Part shown: piece after piece, positions 48,990 through 61,791 of the stretch
Layout of the letters: each line of letters starts with the position of its first letter
Numbering within the stretch: position 1 is the first letter of the stretch
From: Davidsoniella eucalypti
Lineage: Eukaryota > Ascomycota > Sordariomycetes > Microascales > Ceratocystidaceae
Direction of reading: 5' to 3'
NCBI GenBank assembly: GCA_004009845.1
Contig: RMBW01000008.1
Location: forward strand, 248,001-312,000
Length of the DNA: 64,000 nt
Notes under the pieces: model-generated
Told to the model about the DNA's origin: nothing
The model's database searches: none
Seen by the model: the letters and a program-made list of their open reading frames with translations, nothing else
Program-made: the position numbers and the translations under genes

Positions 48990-49966
48990 ATGGCTATTAC
49001 CATCCCCCCCGCTATGACTACCGACCCCAAGGTCATCTTCTTCACTGACTTTGACGGTACTGTCACCACCTCTGATTCCAACTACATGATGTGCGATGCC
49101 ATCGGTTACGGAAAGGAGAGTCGTTGCGCTGCCAACGATGCCGTCCTTAACGGCGAGCGTTCGTTCCGCGATGCCTTCAACGAGATGATGGACTCCGTCC
49201 AGACTCCCTTCTCTGAGGCCCAGCAGTGGCTGCTTGACAACACCAAGCTGGACCCTCAGTTCCCCGTCTTCTTCCACTGGGCTCGTGCCAACAACGTCCC
49301 CATTGTTGTCCTTTCCGGTGGCATGAAGCCTATCATCCGCGCCCTGCTGGCCAAGGCCATTGGTGAGGAGCACGTTGACGAGATCGAGATCATCTCCAAC
49401 GACATCCAGCCCAAGGCCGGCTGCGACATCAACGATGCTGATGGCTGGTCGCTCAAGTTCCGTGACAACAGGTAAGCTCTTTTTCTCTTCTGTCAATGAC
49501 ATCAAGCCATGCTTTGCAGCCCCTCAGTTCCCTGAATCCATCCGGTTCCCAGACAAGCTCCCTTGCCTTTGTCTCAACAAACGACACTAGGGCATGGCTA
49601 GTTTGAACAGGCTCCATTCTCCACTATCCACTATCCACTACGTTGCGAGAAATTCATAGCTAACCCGCTACTTCCAACAGCATTGAGGGTCACGACAAGA
49701 GCATCGAGCTTCGCAAGTACAACTCTATCCCCGCTGACCAGCGCCCTATCATGATGTACGCTGGCGACGGTGTTTCTGACCAGTGCGCTGCCCGCGAGAC
49801 CGATCTGCTGTTCTGCAAGATCGACAGAGATCTGGTCACCTACTGCGAGCGCGAGAACCTGCCCTTCGTCAACTTCCGTGACTGGGCTGATATCCAGGCT
49901 ACCGTTCAGAAGGTTCTCGATGGCAAGACCAACGTCAAGGCCGAGGCCAAGGGCCGCATCTGGTAA
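48990..49966 (+). CDS. HAD-superfamily phosphatase (yeast YNL010W-like)
   Basis: Protein of 255 aa, two exons: 48990-49471 and 49681-49966, junction Ser161. Haloacid-dehalogenase fold with motif I TDFDGTVT (Asp20 nucleophile, Asp22), a helical cap, motif II VVLSGGMKPII and motif IV GDGVSDQCAA (Asp190, Asp194). The pattern and length match yeast YNL010W and the phosphoserine-phosphatase/MtnX-like group, often labelled 2,3-diketo-5-methylthio-1-phosphopentane phosphatase in fungi; the true substrate is not shown by sequence. The codons are strongly biased to C-ending forms, suggesting high expression, in line with the CT-rich leader (48780-48985). The start ATG 48990 has context CAAAATGGC; an upstream in-frame near-start at 48921 only adds leader. 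Confidence 0.92.
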
Positions 49967-51559
49967 ACAGCAGCAAAAGCAGCGCATATGGTTCGTTGAT
50001 TTGATGATACCCGCAACGATGATACCATAGATTCACGATCTAGAGCTTTTTTTTTTCTTTTTCTCTCTGTTCTTGTTTGGTTCTTTATTTTATTTTTATC
50101 TGCTTTTTTCACGAATTGCCTGTTCTCGTATATCAGCATAGCGCATGCGCCATACGAAGGATTCAGGACTAGTTTTTAGTTACTCTGCTGCAAAAAAAAA
50201 GGCGATCTCAGGCGCCTGGCAGCAAATGAACAAAAATTTGATTATCAACAAACACATAATACTCTATGCAATTTAGTGACCAAAAGTAATCATTTGTAAA
50301 TGTCCCCCAAACAATCAAGTCATCACAGTAGCAGGTATCAAAAGGTAGTCACAAATGTAGTCAAAACAAGCTAGAACAAGCCGACGTGTATCTAAACTGT
50401 TATCACTTCCGTCCAATCATGGCGTCGAGCCAAGCCGGCAAACATTGAAGAGCCTCCTCGAAATTGAGACAACAAGACAGCCTCAGTACCAAACTTTGAT
50501 CGTTTCCATCATCTTTCTCGACGACATCCCAAAGTATGTCCGAGCGCACGTTACCATACTGGATTTCACGGCGCAGCAGACTCTTGAGCGGAAGCGGGGG
50601 ATTTTGAGCAGATAGGTCGCAGTGCAGTCAGCCTTCTGGATACCAGTAAGTCGTTGGCCTGTTCCTTCGATAGGCGCTTTGTAGCTACAACTATAGTAGT
50701 ATGCAAAAGGTCATAGTGGATAGTGGATAGGTTTCCTAATGTGGTCAAGTGTCTATATATATTCAGACTTGGCTACTACTATGGGCACAGCAAACCTGCT
50801 AGCACTAGTGAATAAACAATAAATACATGAGAAAATAGCACATCACATATCTTATTATGTGTCCTATGTAGAGCACGGCCTAGTATCATTCGTACATTTA
50901 TTCCCTGGTCTCTTGTACAAATACAGATATCGTTATCGTAGTATGAATCCTCACATGGAATGTCACCCCTAAGTAAGAAACGGCTTGATGGTTGTGAGGC
51001 GAAGTGTGTCATCCAAACAAAACAAAAATGTCTATCACTATTACTAGATAAAGCTGTCAAGAAGGAGGAGCGGTGACTAAGCAGCACACAACATGGGAAA
51101 CAAAAAAAAATCAGAAACTTTAATGGCCTGCTACAATTGTCTTCATTCCCTGTTTATCTCCCCGGCTATTTTGTACTGTTGATTCCATATATACACACTT
51201 TTTGCCCCTCATCATCCTCCTCTTGTCTTCCATCATCCTGCCCAGCGGTGTTGTAACTGGCCCCGTCTAGCTGCATCCCTGCCCTGACTTTGCTCGTCGA
51301 TATTGATTCCGTAGCCAAGAGCAACTGATAAATAGGGTGATAGTGGCTAACTAAGTCCCTGTAGGAAGATTCGCAGCCTAGTTGTTTCATGGTTGTCGTA
51401 TCGCTTCCAGTGGGCTATCTCCGGTGAGCCGTCATCATTTCGATAAGATCGATGTGATAGGGAGACAGTGCATACAATGACCTTGCACATACGTTTTGTT
51501 TTATCTGTATGCTTTGTTTGTATCCGCTTTTCATTCGATGTACAGGCTTTTTTTTTAAC
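49967..51559. other. convergent 3' regions of the HAD phosphatase and MFS gene
   Basis: No supported gene. A poly-pyrimidine stretch follows the phosphatase (50045-50110). Minus-strand frames at 50566-50748 and 50779-51087 have no family resemblance. Confidence 0.5.
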
Positions 51560-53136
51560 CTAGTCAGCTCTCTTGCGTGGTGTAGGAATGCCGTACCAGA
51601 CGCCCATCATGACAGTGAACAGCGTGAGCACGATTGGATGTAGCACCCATGTTGAGACCGCTTGTGCTAGGACACCGGTAATCAACGGCGCTATAGCACC
51701 ACCCGAGCTCCCAAACGCCGTGATGGTTCCGACGCCGCTAAGTTTCTCCTGGCGCGTCATGGTCGCGAGGAACACGGCCATTGAGCATGGGTAGACCGGA
51801 CCGAGGAGTAGGCCAACAAAAGAGACAGCTACGGCATCTCCAATGACGTGGGGCACACTCCAGACAATAGACTCTAGTATGATTGCGCCAAGAATGGCGC
51901 CATAGACGAAGCGCTTCTCGCCGATCTTGTGGGCGGGACCTGACAGCAAGAAGCGTCCGAGAGTAATGCCACACCAGAAACCGGACGTGACATAACCGAC
52001 AGATGCTGGGTTTCCGTTGCGTGCGTTGATAAGGAAAGAAATAACCCAGCCCGAGATGGATACTTCGGAGCCCTGGTACGAGAATACAAACAAGGAGCCT
52101 AGCAGAACCACGGGTGACCGTAGGGCCCGGAACATGGCTAGCATCTTGTTGGGCGTCTTGACGTTGATGGCGGCCGGTAGAGCATCTGCAGCGGATGCCA
52201 ACGGGGCGTCTTCGGGGCCCTCGTACTTCCAGAACGCCCATGGAGCAAATACGGCAGAGCACGCCGTGAGGCCCAGAGTGATCAGATAGTACCGGTACCA
52301 CGGTTGGTCAACGGTAGTCACCAGGGTCGTGGCAATGAGCGGGGCGATAGTGGCTCCAACGCCGTAGAAGCCGTGCATCATACCAAGAATCGAGGTTCCA
52401 TTCTGTAGTCCGCCGCAAAAAATGTTAGCCACGGCCAGGTACAGAGCAGTGCCACCGCCGAACAGGAAGAAGGACACGACTATCAGGGGGAATGGTGCTC
52501 CGGCAGCCAGCGGGATGAAGCCGATGACGTTGCATGACTGACTGAGCAAGAGAGTCTTGTCGCGGCCAAGGTGGTGGCGGATATAATCCAGCATCAGGGC
52601 AGAGATAATGAAGCCCACGGCGTTGCCGACAAAAATGGTAGACACCGTGCCATATCCAATGTTATAGTATCTAGAAGAGCCGATAGTTAGTACAACTACG
52701 TAAGCTACATAGCGTGGTTAGCTGACACTCACGTTTCCATATACGGAATAACAGCACCAGAAGCGCCGTCTAGCATGCCGCCCAGGAAGTTAACAAAGCA
52801 GCAGGCGGCCACACGGAACCTGTTGTGGTACGGATCGTGCCAGCTTTGGAGCACTTCGACCTCGACATGGACCGGCGAAGCAGGCCGGCTACTCTCTAGA
52901 TCCATGATGGTGGATGCATTGCGCGAGAGGGCCGGGGGCGTAGCATGAGCACCGGCCTTGACAACCTTGGGCGAAGCATGTCCGGGCGCCGATGCAGCAG
53001 TTGGCAAGCGTTCTAGCTCATAGCCGTCTTCGATGCCGTGTGGAGCTCCGGGATAAGTCCGCTGAATCGCCCGGGCCGGAGCCGACGGAAGACGCGGCAG
53101 ATCTTCGTCGTGGAATTTGGCAAGCGTGGGAATCAT
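51560..53136 (-). CDS. major facilitator superfamily transporter (BSC6-like)
   Basis: Protein of 504 aa, two exons: 53136-52733 and 52670-51560, junction Thr135, giving the contiguous IPYMETYYNIGYGTVSTIFVG. A cytosolic N-terminal region of about 100 residues (Pro/Ala-rich) precedes a first membrane segment with CCFVNFLGGMLDGASGAVI. Around twelve hydrophobic segments follow, typical of MFS, with the loop-2/3 motif DYIRHHLGRDK (equivalent to the GxxxDRxGRR signature). GFYGVGATIAPLIATTLVT and SGFWCGITLGRFLLSGP are characteristic of the fungal family around yeast BSC6. The substrate is unknown. The intron has a GTGAGT donor, a TACTAAC branch point and a CTTCTAG acceptor. Confidence 0.9.
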
Positions 53137-56100
53137 GATGGCCGGCTTGTTTCGGGGGCCGTTCTGATTGGCCGGATTTGTGTGCGGTGCGACAAGAACG
53201 ATAAGCGGGCGATAAAGAGCTGATTAGCAGAAAAAAAGGAAATCAAAATAAAAACAAGTCGCACAAAATATAAAATTTTAGAAAATGCGTAGACAGATAT
53301 CAGACTTTTATATCAGCCACACGGCGATATCGTTTTCACGGCAGGCCGCAAAAAGATACCAAAAAAGAACGACACGATAGCAGAGAAAAAAGGTTTCGTG
53401 CGTTAACTCAAGCCAGTGTATCAAAGAGGCGTTTATTTAAGCATCAAATAGAGGGACAGAAAGCGGACAATAGTTGAACGACGTCCTGGAGCCGCACACT
53501 AGGACGAATCTAGTAGGCCAAGCCGTCGCAAAGAGCCGCCACTATAAGAAAAATTGGTATGTTTGTAAGTTCAAAGAGAATATCCACTAAGCTTGGCATG
53601 TGCAATATTGAACGGAGAGGAAGAAGAAGAAAAGACAGAAACTGGCCGGTCGAGAAGAAAATTTTTCTTAAGAAGCATTTCCTTATGAAGTCCGCCAGAA
53701 AATCCAGCCGTCTATGTTATCGTCAGTGCTGTTTGCTCCTCCAAGAAAAGATGATGTGGTCAACCCGTTTACACAGTAAGCCAGGTGTTATCTGATAGAC
53801 ACGATACAACACCACCAACTGGAGCTTGGCTCCTTTGCTGCATGTGCTATGCCCCAATATTCCCATGATTACTGTATCATTTCCGTAAAACAGCGGTGCC
53901 TTTGCCCGAGTTTCTGCATATTTAAACGGACCAACTTTTTGCGCTGCTCACGATAACGCCTCCAGCAAAGGCGGAACTTACAATCGAAGGCAATGCCTCT
54001 CAGAAATAAACATTGGAGGTGAACTATGGACCAGCCTATGGACGGCCGTTATCTAAAGCCCGAAGCCCGCTCTAGGCACACGCCATCTCGAGTCCTCGAA
54101 CCGGTATAAATCTAACGATGCTTTGTGCCTCAAACGTCGAACAAAAATTTTCACTGGAAACGAAACCTTGCCAGTGCTCTTGTTTCAGCAGTGCTTGAAT
54201 GATACACAGTAGCTACTCACCGTAGCACAATCGTCCATAACGACACTCCTAAAGTACAACCATGTGAAAATACATACACTGTAGATGACAAACCTCATAG
54301 CAGTATATACATCAAGAGGAAGCACCACCTGCTTCGTATCCGTGCAATCCTAGCCGAGCCGCGATACCGGCCCATCATATCCTCTTCCCTGTCCAATCTA
54401 TCCTACGAGGCTAAACGGCTATTCTAGAACCTAATAATCACTACCAATAGCCGATCCGTGATTCCTGGTTACTAGACTTGATGTCAATTTTCTGAGGGTC
54501 ATCTGACTGACTACACGTCGGCTGACAAGCGTGTCTCTGCGTAGTTTTCTCTATCAAACAAGGTAAGAAAACTAAATAATCATAAAAGCAGCAGGTTGAC
54601 TTTTACATACTTTGCCTATAGTATACACATCTCCTCTGTGGTGTATACTCACGAAGCGCTTTCGACGACCGGGGTACTTGGTATGGATGGGCGATTCACT
54701 ATTTAGCCTAATATCGCACAGGATGGGGACGCATCTTGCTTTTTGCAGCAATGAACGGGTATGTAGTTTTTCTATGTTTCCATACATGTAGTATCCGTTG
54801 CACCATTTATTCCTACGTCCTTCGATGGCCAGCGTTTACCCTAGATATATCCAATATTTACACATCATGGGCGCAGGTCAAAGACAGACGGAGTCCAGAC
54901 TGTGATTTCTGCACACAAGTTTTTTTGTTCTAGGGCCAGTAGTCTGTTTATATGTATGGTATTCACATATCTTTTGCCCATGCGACAGTACAGAATACTA
55001 CCACGCCTTGTGCTTAGTAGACAGAAACACGGCTTGTCTTACACATGGTGTTGCATATCTTATGTGAATATCCTGCCGACCGTTGGTTCAAGGCGGCTAA
55101 AGGTTGCTTTGCTAGCTCAGGCCAGCGTTGCAGTGTGATATACATACAATTATGTACCAGTATTGGATTAAGCCTTTGCTGTACAAACCTACAAGTACTA
55201 GTTCACAGTAATCACAGGTGACTACGTATCTGTACATATACATATCTTGGGACTAAAGTAACATATACATTCAGATATGTACTCGAGCCATACTCTTCTT
55301 CTTTTTTGCGACCTATCAAATTATCAAATCCATTCACTCTCTCCATGTCTTTGGTCTTTTGCCCCTAATTAGCGCATATACATGCTTTTTACCGTTCTTC
55401 TTCAAATCCGGTAAACATATCACGTCAAAATACACTCCATATAGGAAACGAAGCATCGCATATAATATACAGATATGCAGTATTGTGTGCCAGCGCCAAG
55501 CGATGTATGTTTGCTATGCTGTTTCTCTTCCTCTTGCCTCCAAATCAGATCAATCCAGGCCGTAGACCGTAGACACATGTGCCTTGAAAGATAAGGATTA
55601 AATTATTACCTCTTTAGCCTAATTAGGTCCCGTTCCGCTCAAATACTCCGCAGTGGTCAAGGAGCACATATTATGACGGGATTGCTACTTTAAGTAGAGC
55701 CACCCGGCTGAAAAGTGTCTAATAGTAGCAACATTAGTAGCATACAGTCATTTGGCATGCTAGTACCTGAATGATTGGAGAACTTGGCCTGCGAAAAATC
55801 AAGGCAATTGCATAATTGACATTGAGAACGTGGCTCATGAATTAATTCGGTGTATAGTTTGAAACCCTATTATATTAACCCTGCTGTTTAGAACCACACT
55901 AAACGTCGTACTGTTAGTGTCACCATATCCTGTGAAAAGATAGCGTCATCAACATCTTTGTCGCTGACAAAGACTCAACGACGTGTCGTGGACACTATAG
56001 CCGTATCTTATATTTCTTCAAGATGATAGATCTAAACTTGCTGACTTTTAGAGACAACCTTATAATAGTCATTCTAATATGACGTATAGCCATCCCTATC

Positions 56101-56790
56101 TCAACCTAGAGAATGCCAGTACTCAAGATAGATGAGGGGTAATCAGTACAAGACGAATCATGAGCATTGCTGAGTGGGATCACTCATGCAGCATAACCAG
56201 CTACGATTTAAAATCCCAGCCCAACCGACTAACTACCAAGTACGCAATTGTAGAAGTTAGAAAATTAAATTAATTGAATACACTGTGGACAAATTTTACT
56301 GTCTAGACCAGCCATTACAATAGTACAAGAAGAGCATTACCAACAGCTCGAGAATATAAGTCTATAATAGCTCCAAGATCAGGTCACGTAGTCTAGTACT
56401 GCCTTTAGATCGTACGTACAAACTAAGCCATTGCCTATTCACTTATTGCTATACACGAACAGCGGCCCAAGCGGGGAATAAGTAGCTAGCCATACATTAT
56501 ATATGATTGATGGTCATACAAACTAAATACTATTGGACTATGGCTCTCATCGAACAGCGTTTACGTAGTATCTGGCCGTAACGGCATCATCAAAGTCGGG
56601 ATTTGATGCCCAAGGTTGGCATACGTATTTCATCTATAAATATGGCATTGTTTTCCATTTCAAATCCACGTTGGACAACAAAACTTGAAGTACATCAACA
56701 CCTCTACTCTACTTCGTATTCAATCGCAAAATCGTCTCTCGGCCTCCAAATCTTTTCGCACTCTCGCCTAATTCAAATCTCTATCACATA
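53137..56790. other. 3.7-kb gene-free interval
   Basis: AT-rich DNA without a supported gene; open frames (53559-53795, 54902-55138, 55359-55565) have no family resemblance. The left end carries the MFS promoter, the right end the promoter of the 87-aa gene. Confidence 0.5.
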
Positions 56791-57128
56791 ATGCCCCCTA
56801 TTGTTTACAAAGGCGCCGGTTACGGCAATGGAGACGTAAGATATCCCCATCCAAAATCAAAATATTGAGGCCCTAAACACACAAAACTAAAAAACCAAAA
56901 TTGTTGCAGAAAAATGAGGTTAACTTCAATGGTACTATCGAGGAAGGATATAAATTCTCAATATACGAGTCAGTTACTCTGTGTTGGACTTCAAAAGATG
57001 AGGATGCTTACTTGAAAGTTGATGGTAAGCAAGTAGAAATAAGTGGAAACGACTATGAGGTTTTGGGGGGGGGCACATCAGTAGAAGTCTGTGGTGGTCG
57101 ATTCTACGGGGCCTCTGTCAAAGAGTGA
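56791..57128 (+). CDS. small orphan protein, 87 aa
   Basis: Two exons: 56791-56835 and 56910-57128, joined in phase 0 (GTAAGA donor, TTGTTGCAG acceptor). It begins MPPIVYKGAGYGNGD and continues with alternating hydrophobic and polar residues, for example YKFSIYESVTLCW, AYLKVDGKQVEI and GGTSVEVCGGRFYGASV, which suggests a small all-beta domain. Two Cys are present; there is no signal peptide or membrane segment, so a secreted role would need an unconventional route. No family is recognised and no function is proposed. Support for a real gene comes from the leader with clear promoter-like AT drop, the proper intron, and composition unlike neighbouring frames. It is isolated, more than 1 kb from other genes. 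Confidence 0.65.
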
Positions 57129-58313
57129 ATGCACTGTACTGTTCTTTATTGGTTGACGGACTGTCTGGTTGTTCACCTTCTCAATGATCAAATTTCTACC
57201 TATAATAAATGTATAAGAGCTCTGTTGTTGGCAACCTATATGTAGCATACTCACTCTCTCTTAAGACATGGTCATTTTCAAATAGGCACTAAGTTATATA
57301 TAGCTTCTGTTGATCATACATAGTATGGTGGAAAGTCGAGATGGATTATCTAATATCCACATCCCCCCCGCTGGTTACCGAGTTGAATGACGATATAGAA
57401 TAGTCTTGTAGGTCATGTCGGTGATTTGATGCTGGTCCGTACTAAAGGAGCATTCCGGATAGGTCTGTGGGGATTAATAGACACTTACTTATTATACGTT
57501 GATTACAAAGCTAAATTGACACAACCAAGAACCATGGGATACTAGAATACGCATATTACAATAGTTACTCAAGCCACTCTTATTAAAAAAGCTATTTATT
57601 TTATGCACAGTTTTAGCCGAACTAGCCAATGATGTCAACCTAGGGTGTATCAAAAACCAGTGAAAAGTAGAATCATCAACGGCGAGATAGACTTTGCAGT
57701 CATAGGACAGACTGACCTTCATAAGTCTCCACTTCTGTGCCGCATCACCGGTTTTACCGGCAATTACAACGTATGAGGAAACAAGTCGACACCACAAGCC
57801 CATTCTTCTTAGGGAGGACACATCAGACCAAGACCTGTCCTGCCCTTAGTACTTGCTAGATTTCAGATTAAGCGATGCTAGTGTCATCGGCGTCTTGGCG
57901 ATGGTATTCAGACAGCATGACGGTACGTAACATCGGGGATTCCAGAGGTAGAGGGAAACGTTTGGTCGGGTGGTCAAAATGACATCGTGTACGACCGTGA
58001 ATGTTGCGTCAACTTTGCTTCAAGATCATACTGTCTACAGCTGAGCAAAGGTGATACGTCGATGGATACGAAACACCAGCTAACGACTGTATGGTTGGTT
58101 TGAGCCTACAAAAAATGGGTGTGTAACGATCTAAGTAGTCGACTTATATCAACCGAATCCTCCCACCAGATATCGTTCAACTTGGAATAAATACATAAGC
58201 TCGGATTCAACATAACCGTACTTGAGCAATTCAGATTTCATATATATATTTCTACGAGATACAGCTCCAACTATATCACAAAGAAATCACAAACATACAT
58301 GAAAGATAGCACC
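57129..58313. other. interval between the orphan and the astacin-like gene
   Basis: No supported gene; the minus-strand frame at 57492-57821 has no recognisable family. The right part is the upstream region of the astacin-like gene, with a TATA-like TATATATATTT at 58241-58251. Confidence 0.5.
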
Positions 58314-59923
58314 ATGAAGCTTCTCACAGTTTTCGCAACTCTCTTGTCCGCCTGCTGGGCAGCTGTTGGCAGCTCTACTAACTGGCTTCTGGCTCCCAAT
58401 GACAAGCTAACTACCATCAACATAGCGTATGACTCCGGGTCTCTAACCCACTCTGGCAATGTGAGCCAGCTGACAAAATTCCGCAATATGAGCCCGTCGG
58501 TACATGTGGAGCGCAACGTCTCTTATTTCGAGTGCCTCGGTAAAGCCGTCATTGACGGCGACATAGTCTTTGGCAGCATCAACAACCTACTCGCTTACAA
58601 GGTCAACGCCAACACGTCCCGCCGCTCGCCACGTAGCATCCCACCACACACGGATCGTCGCTCTCTATCCATCGACAGCGGTGACTCTCGCAAGTGGAAG
58701 GGCGGCGTGGTGCCATACTTCTGGTATAGCAATGAAGATTCCCAGAAACGCAATGCCATGTTCTCCGAGGCTGTCAAGATCTGGAAGGCCGTTCTGCCGT
58801 GGTTGCAGTTCAAGGAACTGGGTGTAGCTCAGGTCACGTGGGGCCCTATCATCATCCAGTCTGTCGATGGAAATAACTCGGCTAGTACCATCGGGCATAA
58901 CCCGATAGCTGATGGGAACTTCTTGCTGCTGGGTGACACTTCCGATCCCCTCGTCTATGTTCACCAAATCGGTCACGGTAAGAAATATAAATGACACGTT
59001 GCATTAGCTTAGCCCAGTGATACCAGTCCCCGCTAACTTTGTATTTAGTACTTGGCCTTTTGCATGAGCACCAACGCCCTGACCGGCCGGATAACTTTGA
59101 TCTCTTCTGTGATCGCGTACGCTGCAGTTTGCCCAGCTCCGGCTCGGGAACCTGCGACCCGCCATCCTGCGATAGTGCGTCGTGCACTGGCTACGGCTGC
59201 CACTATGCCCTATTGGACGGTACATCTGCGCCCAGCCTCAACGCCTCTGGCCCTTACGACCCCAAGTCGGTGATGCAGATCGACCCGGCCACCTGGAAAA
59301 GCGACAGCGCCAACGGGAACCCGCTAGTACCCAAGACAGGCGTACAGTATGAGCCCCCAACGACATGCTTCCCGTCCAAGGGCGATGCCGAGCGCGTGTG
59401 TGCGCTTTACAGCGATGTTTGCACGAGTGTCTGTGGCAACGGCATCGTCGAGCAAGGCGAAGAATGTGACGACGGCAACAATATCAGCGGCGACGGGTGC
59501 AGGGCTGACTGCAAGAAGGAAAGCACCAAGCCTAAGCCCGTATGCGGCAATGGCGTGGTCGAAGAAGGAGAAGAATGCGATGATGGCAACACCATCGATG
59601 GAGACGGCTGTAGCTCTACTTGCAAGACGGAGGGCGGCAATACCGGCTCATGCATTGACAAGTGCGACCCGACGGCTGGACGGAACCTGTGCGATATTAC
59701 CACCTCCTGCATTCACATTGATCAAGGAAAGATCCCCGACAACTTTCTTTGTGCCTGCCGTGGAGGTTACAAGGGTGGTTCGAACTCATCTAGTGTTGGG
59801 CAGTACCGTCTTCCTTGGAATGGTTTCGAGTATCTAGTGTTTGTCAAGCCAGGCCAGAGCTGTAGCGTTCTATGCGATGACAATAGGTGCAACGATGTTG
59901 CTATGGCCGATCAGTGTTATTAA
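58314..59923 (+). CDS. secreted astacin-like (M12A) protein with HQxxH site and DUF4215 repeats
   Basis: Protein of 512 aa, two exons: 58314-58977 and 59049-59923, junction Val222. A signal peptide ([20 protein letters not shown]) leads into a propeptide with basic sites ([15 protein letters not shown]), then [10 protein letters not shown] opens the astacin fold. The zinc signature reads [18 protein letters not shown] (217-234). All three His ligands (217, 221, 227) and the Glu after the third are kept, but the catalytic base of HExxH is Gln218. The Met-turn SVMQI (Met297) lacks the usual Tyr. Two DUF4215/Myxococcus-type cysteine repeats follow (about 350-377 and 387-414: [16 protein letters not shown]), then an EGF-like Cys-rich segment and a C-terminal domain. 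Probably a secreted, catalytically impaired relative of metalloproteases. ATG 58299, five codons upstream, is an alternative start with a weaker context. Ends 127 bases from the convergent monooxygenase. Confidence 0.88.
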
Positions 59924-60050
59924 TGGAGGGGATTTCCGTCACTTCCCGGAATATGGCGTATAATTTATTTATACATATCAATAGCTTTCTCTTGTGGGTG
60001 ATTTGATATATTGAGATCAATCAAGTTTCGTTTGTTTTTAAGTTATACGG

Positions 60051-61791
60051 CTAGCCACTCGTGTTTTCATAGAATCGATCAAGAAAATGTTCTGGTAGGT
60101 TGTAATCTGCCTCCAACTTCTGGACCTCTTGTGTAGCCTCAGCCAGGTAGTCTCGTCCGTGTAGATACGCAAACGTTTCAGGCGGGTTCCCTATATTGCG
60201 ATAGCCAGTTAGTCACCAGGTCTATGAATCAGCATCAAATCAACTCCTATCATTGTACGACCTACTTGGGATCTGGTCATGAGGTAGAAACAAGGCAAGC
60301 TCCTTTTCTGCTAGCGGGCCAACTCCGACACCCGACCGACTGAGAATCTGGACGACAGCCGTACGTGTTCTGCGTAACTTCTCATAGACGTCGAGCCGGC
60401 TATCGACTGTGGTAGAGGTTGCACCGTATAGTACAGCACCCAATACAAAGCCGTCTTCGATGGCTTGGGCCGCTCCTTGGCCAAGCTCTATAGATAGGTT
60501 AGCAAAAAAAAAAACCGGCCATGTCTTCTATATATGGGCTAGTGCAACAGGGTTCTTACGGTGGAACATTGCGTGAGCAGCATCACCAGCTACTAGAAGT
60601 CGGCCTTTTTTCCACGTGCGTAATGGCGGCTGGCAATATACTGGGAACCGACGGATTTTCTTGGCTTTGCTATGGAATCGTTAGTGGTGGGTGTATAGTA
60701 TACCTAGGGCTCTGTTGGTACGTACCGTATCAGCGCATGAGTCCCTGGGTGGCATGGCTTCATCAACTTGAGCACCGGAGTTGCGTCAACATCGACCGAC
60801 ATATCTAATCATTTTAAATCAGCTAAAAATTTCTTCAGCTGAGACTCTCGGCAACTTACACGGAAACATCACGTCATCACCATCGTTTTTGTGAAACATA
60901 ATCACAACGTTGTACACCGTACCCCTTTATACACGGGAATTTAGTCCTAGTTAGCAAATCCAGTCTTTTCATACTCCCAGCTAGATATTATCCCGGTTGG
61001 CTAGCGCTCTCTAGATAGGACAGCCTGATATATACTCACCCTCGACATGCATATATCATCATCTGCGCATTTGACTCAGGGACATTTATGAGCCGGAACA
61101 TCCCTGGGTCAGACCCAAGCCAGCTCATAATCTTAGAATCAGCTTCAAGGTCATCTGCATCGATGAGAAAGCGGTAGCAAAGCTCAAATTTCCGCTCGAC
61201 ATCTAATGTGTCGTCCGAGCCATCAAGGAGGCTACGCACAGCGATTGAGTGAACGCCGTCCATAGCAACTATCAAGTCGGCTGATATCTCGTCACCAGAA
61301 GCTAAAGTAATCGACGGAATGCTTGGGTTCTACAGAGTAGTGTTAGCTTAGTCCCCCAAGTCCAGCATGAGTGATGGTCGTTATACATAAGCCTTAATGG
61401 CAACGTTTTCATAGGCATCCACCGGCTTTCCCCGGCCATTTTGTGCCAAGGCAACGTCTCGTAGGGCCCGGTGAAGGTCGACTCGGTGAGCGTGCCAGTA
61501 CGTCTCGCCATATTTAGCATCAAGGCGAGCAAACGATGTTGTATGTCTGACGTTAAGTGTCTTGTAGTCGAAGTTCATGATACCAGTGCCATGTACACCG
61601 TTTCCGCTCTCTCGGTTGATTCCCCAGACTCTCAAAGCACGAGCCGCGTTTGCGGGCACAGTGATGGCGGCGCCGACTTCGCCGTCCAGCAGACCCTTTT
61701 CGTAGAGTCTAACTTGGTGGCCTGCGCGGCGTAGAGAGATGGCAGCTGCCAGGCCACCGATCCCGGCTCCGACGACGATTATGTTGAGCAT
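60051..61791 (-). CDS. FAD-dependent monooxygenase (salicylate-hydroxylase-like)
   Basis: Class A flavoprotein monooxygenase of 436 aa from seven exons: 61791-61387, 61329-61040, 60924-60860, 60804-60726, 60669-60560, 60487-60266 and 60190-60051. All introns are GT-AG and every junction keeps frame and family motifs. FAD/NAD(P)H motifs: VVGAGIGGLAAAISLRRAGH (GxGxxG at 8-13) with acidic residue in LYEKG, the DG motif at Asp159-Gly160 (VAMDGVHSIAVR) and the GD motif at 308-309 (LLVAGDAAHAMFHQLGQGAA). The latter is split by an intron after MFH. These enzymes hydroxylate aromatic or secondary-metabolite substrates; the actual substrate is unknown. No polyketide, peptide or terpene synthase lies in the window to suggest a cluster. 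The short exons 3 and 4 (65 and 79 bases) are the least certain part. Confidence 0.86.

Noticed and set aside
48948..49505. 185-codon minus frame
   Set aside because: Antisense of the HAD phosphatase first exon; strong codon bias creates the opposite open frame.
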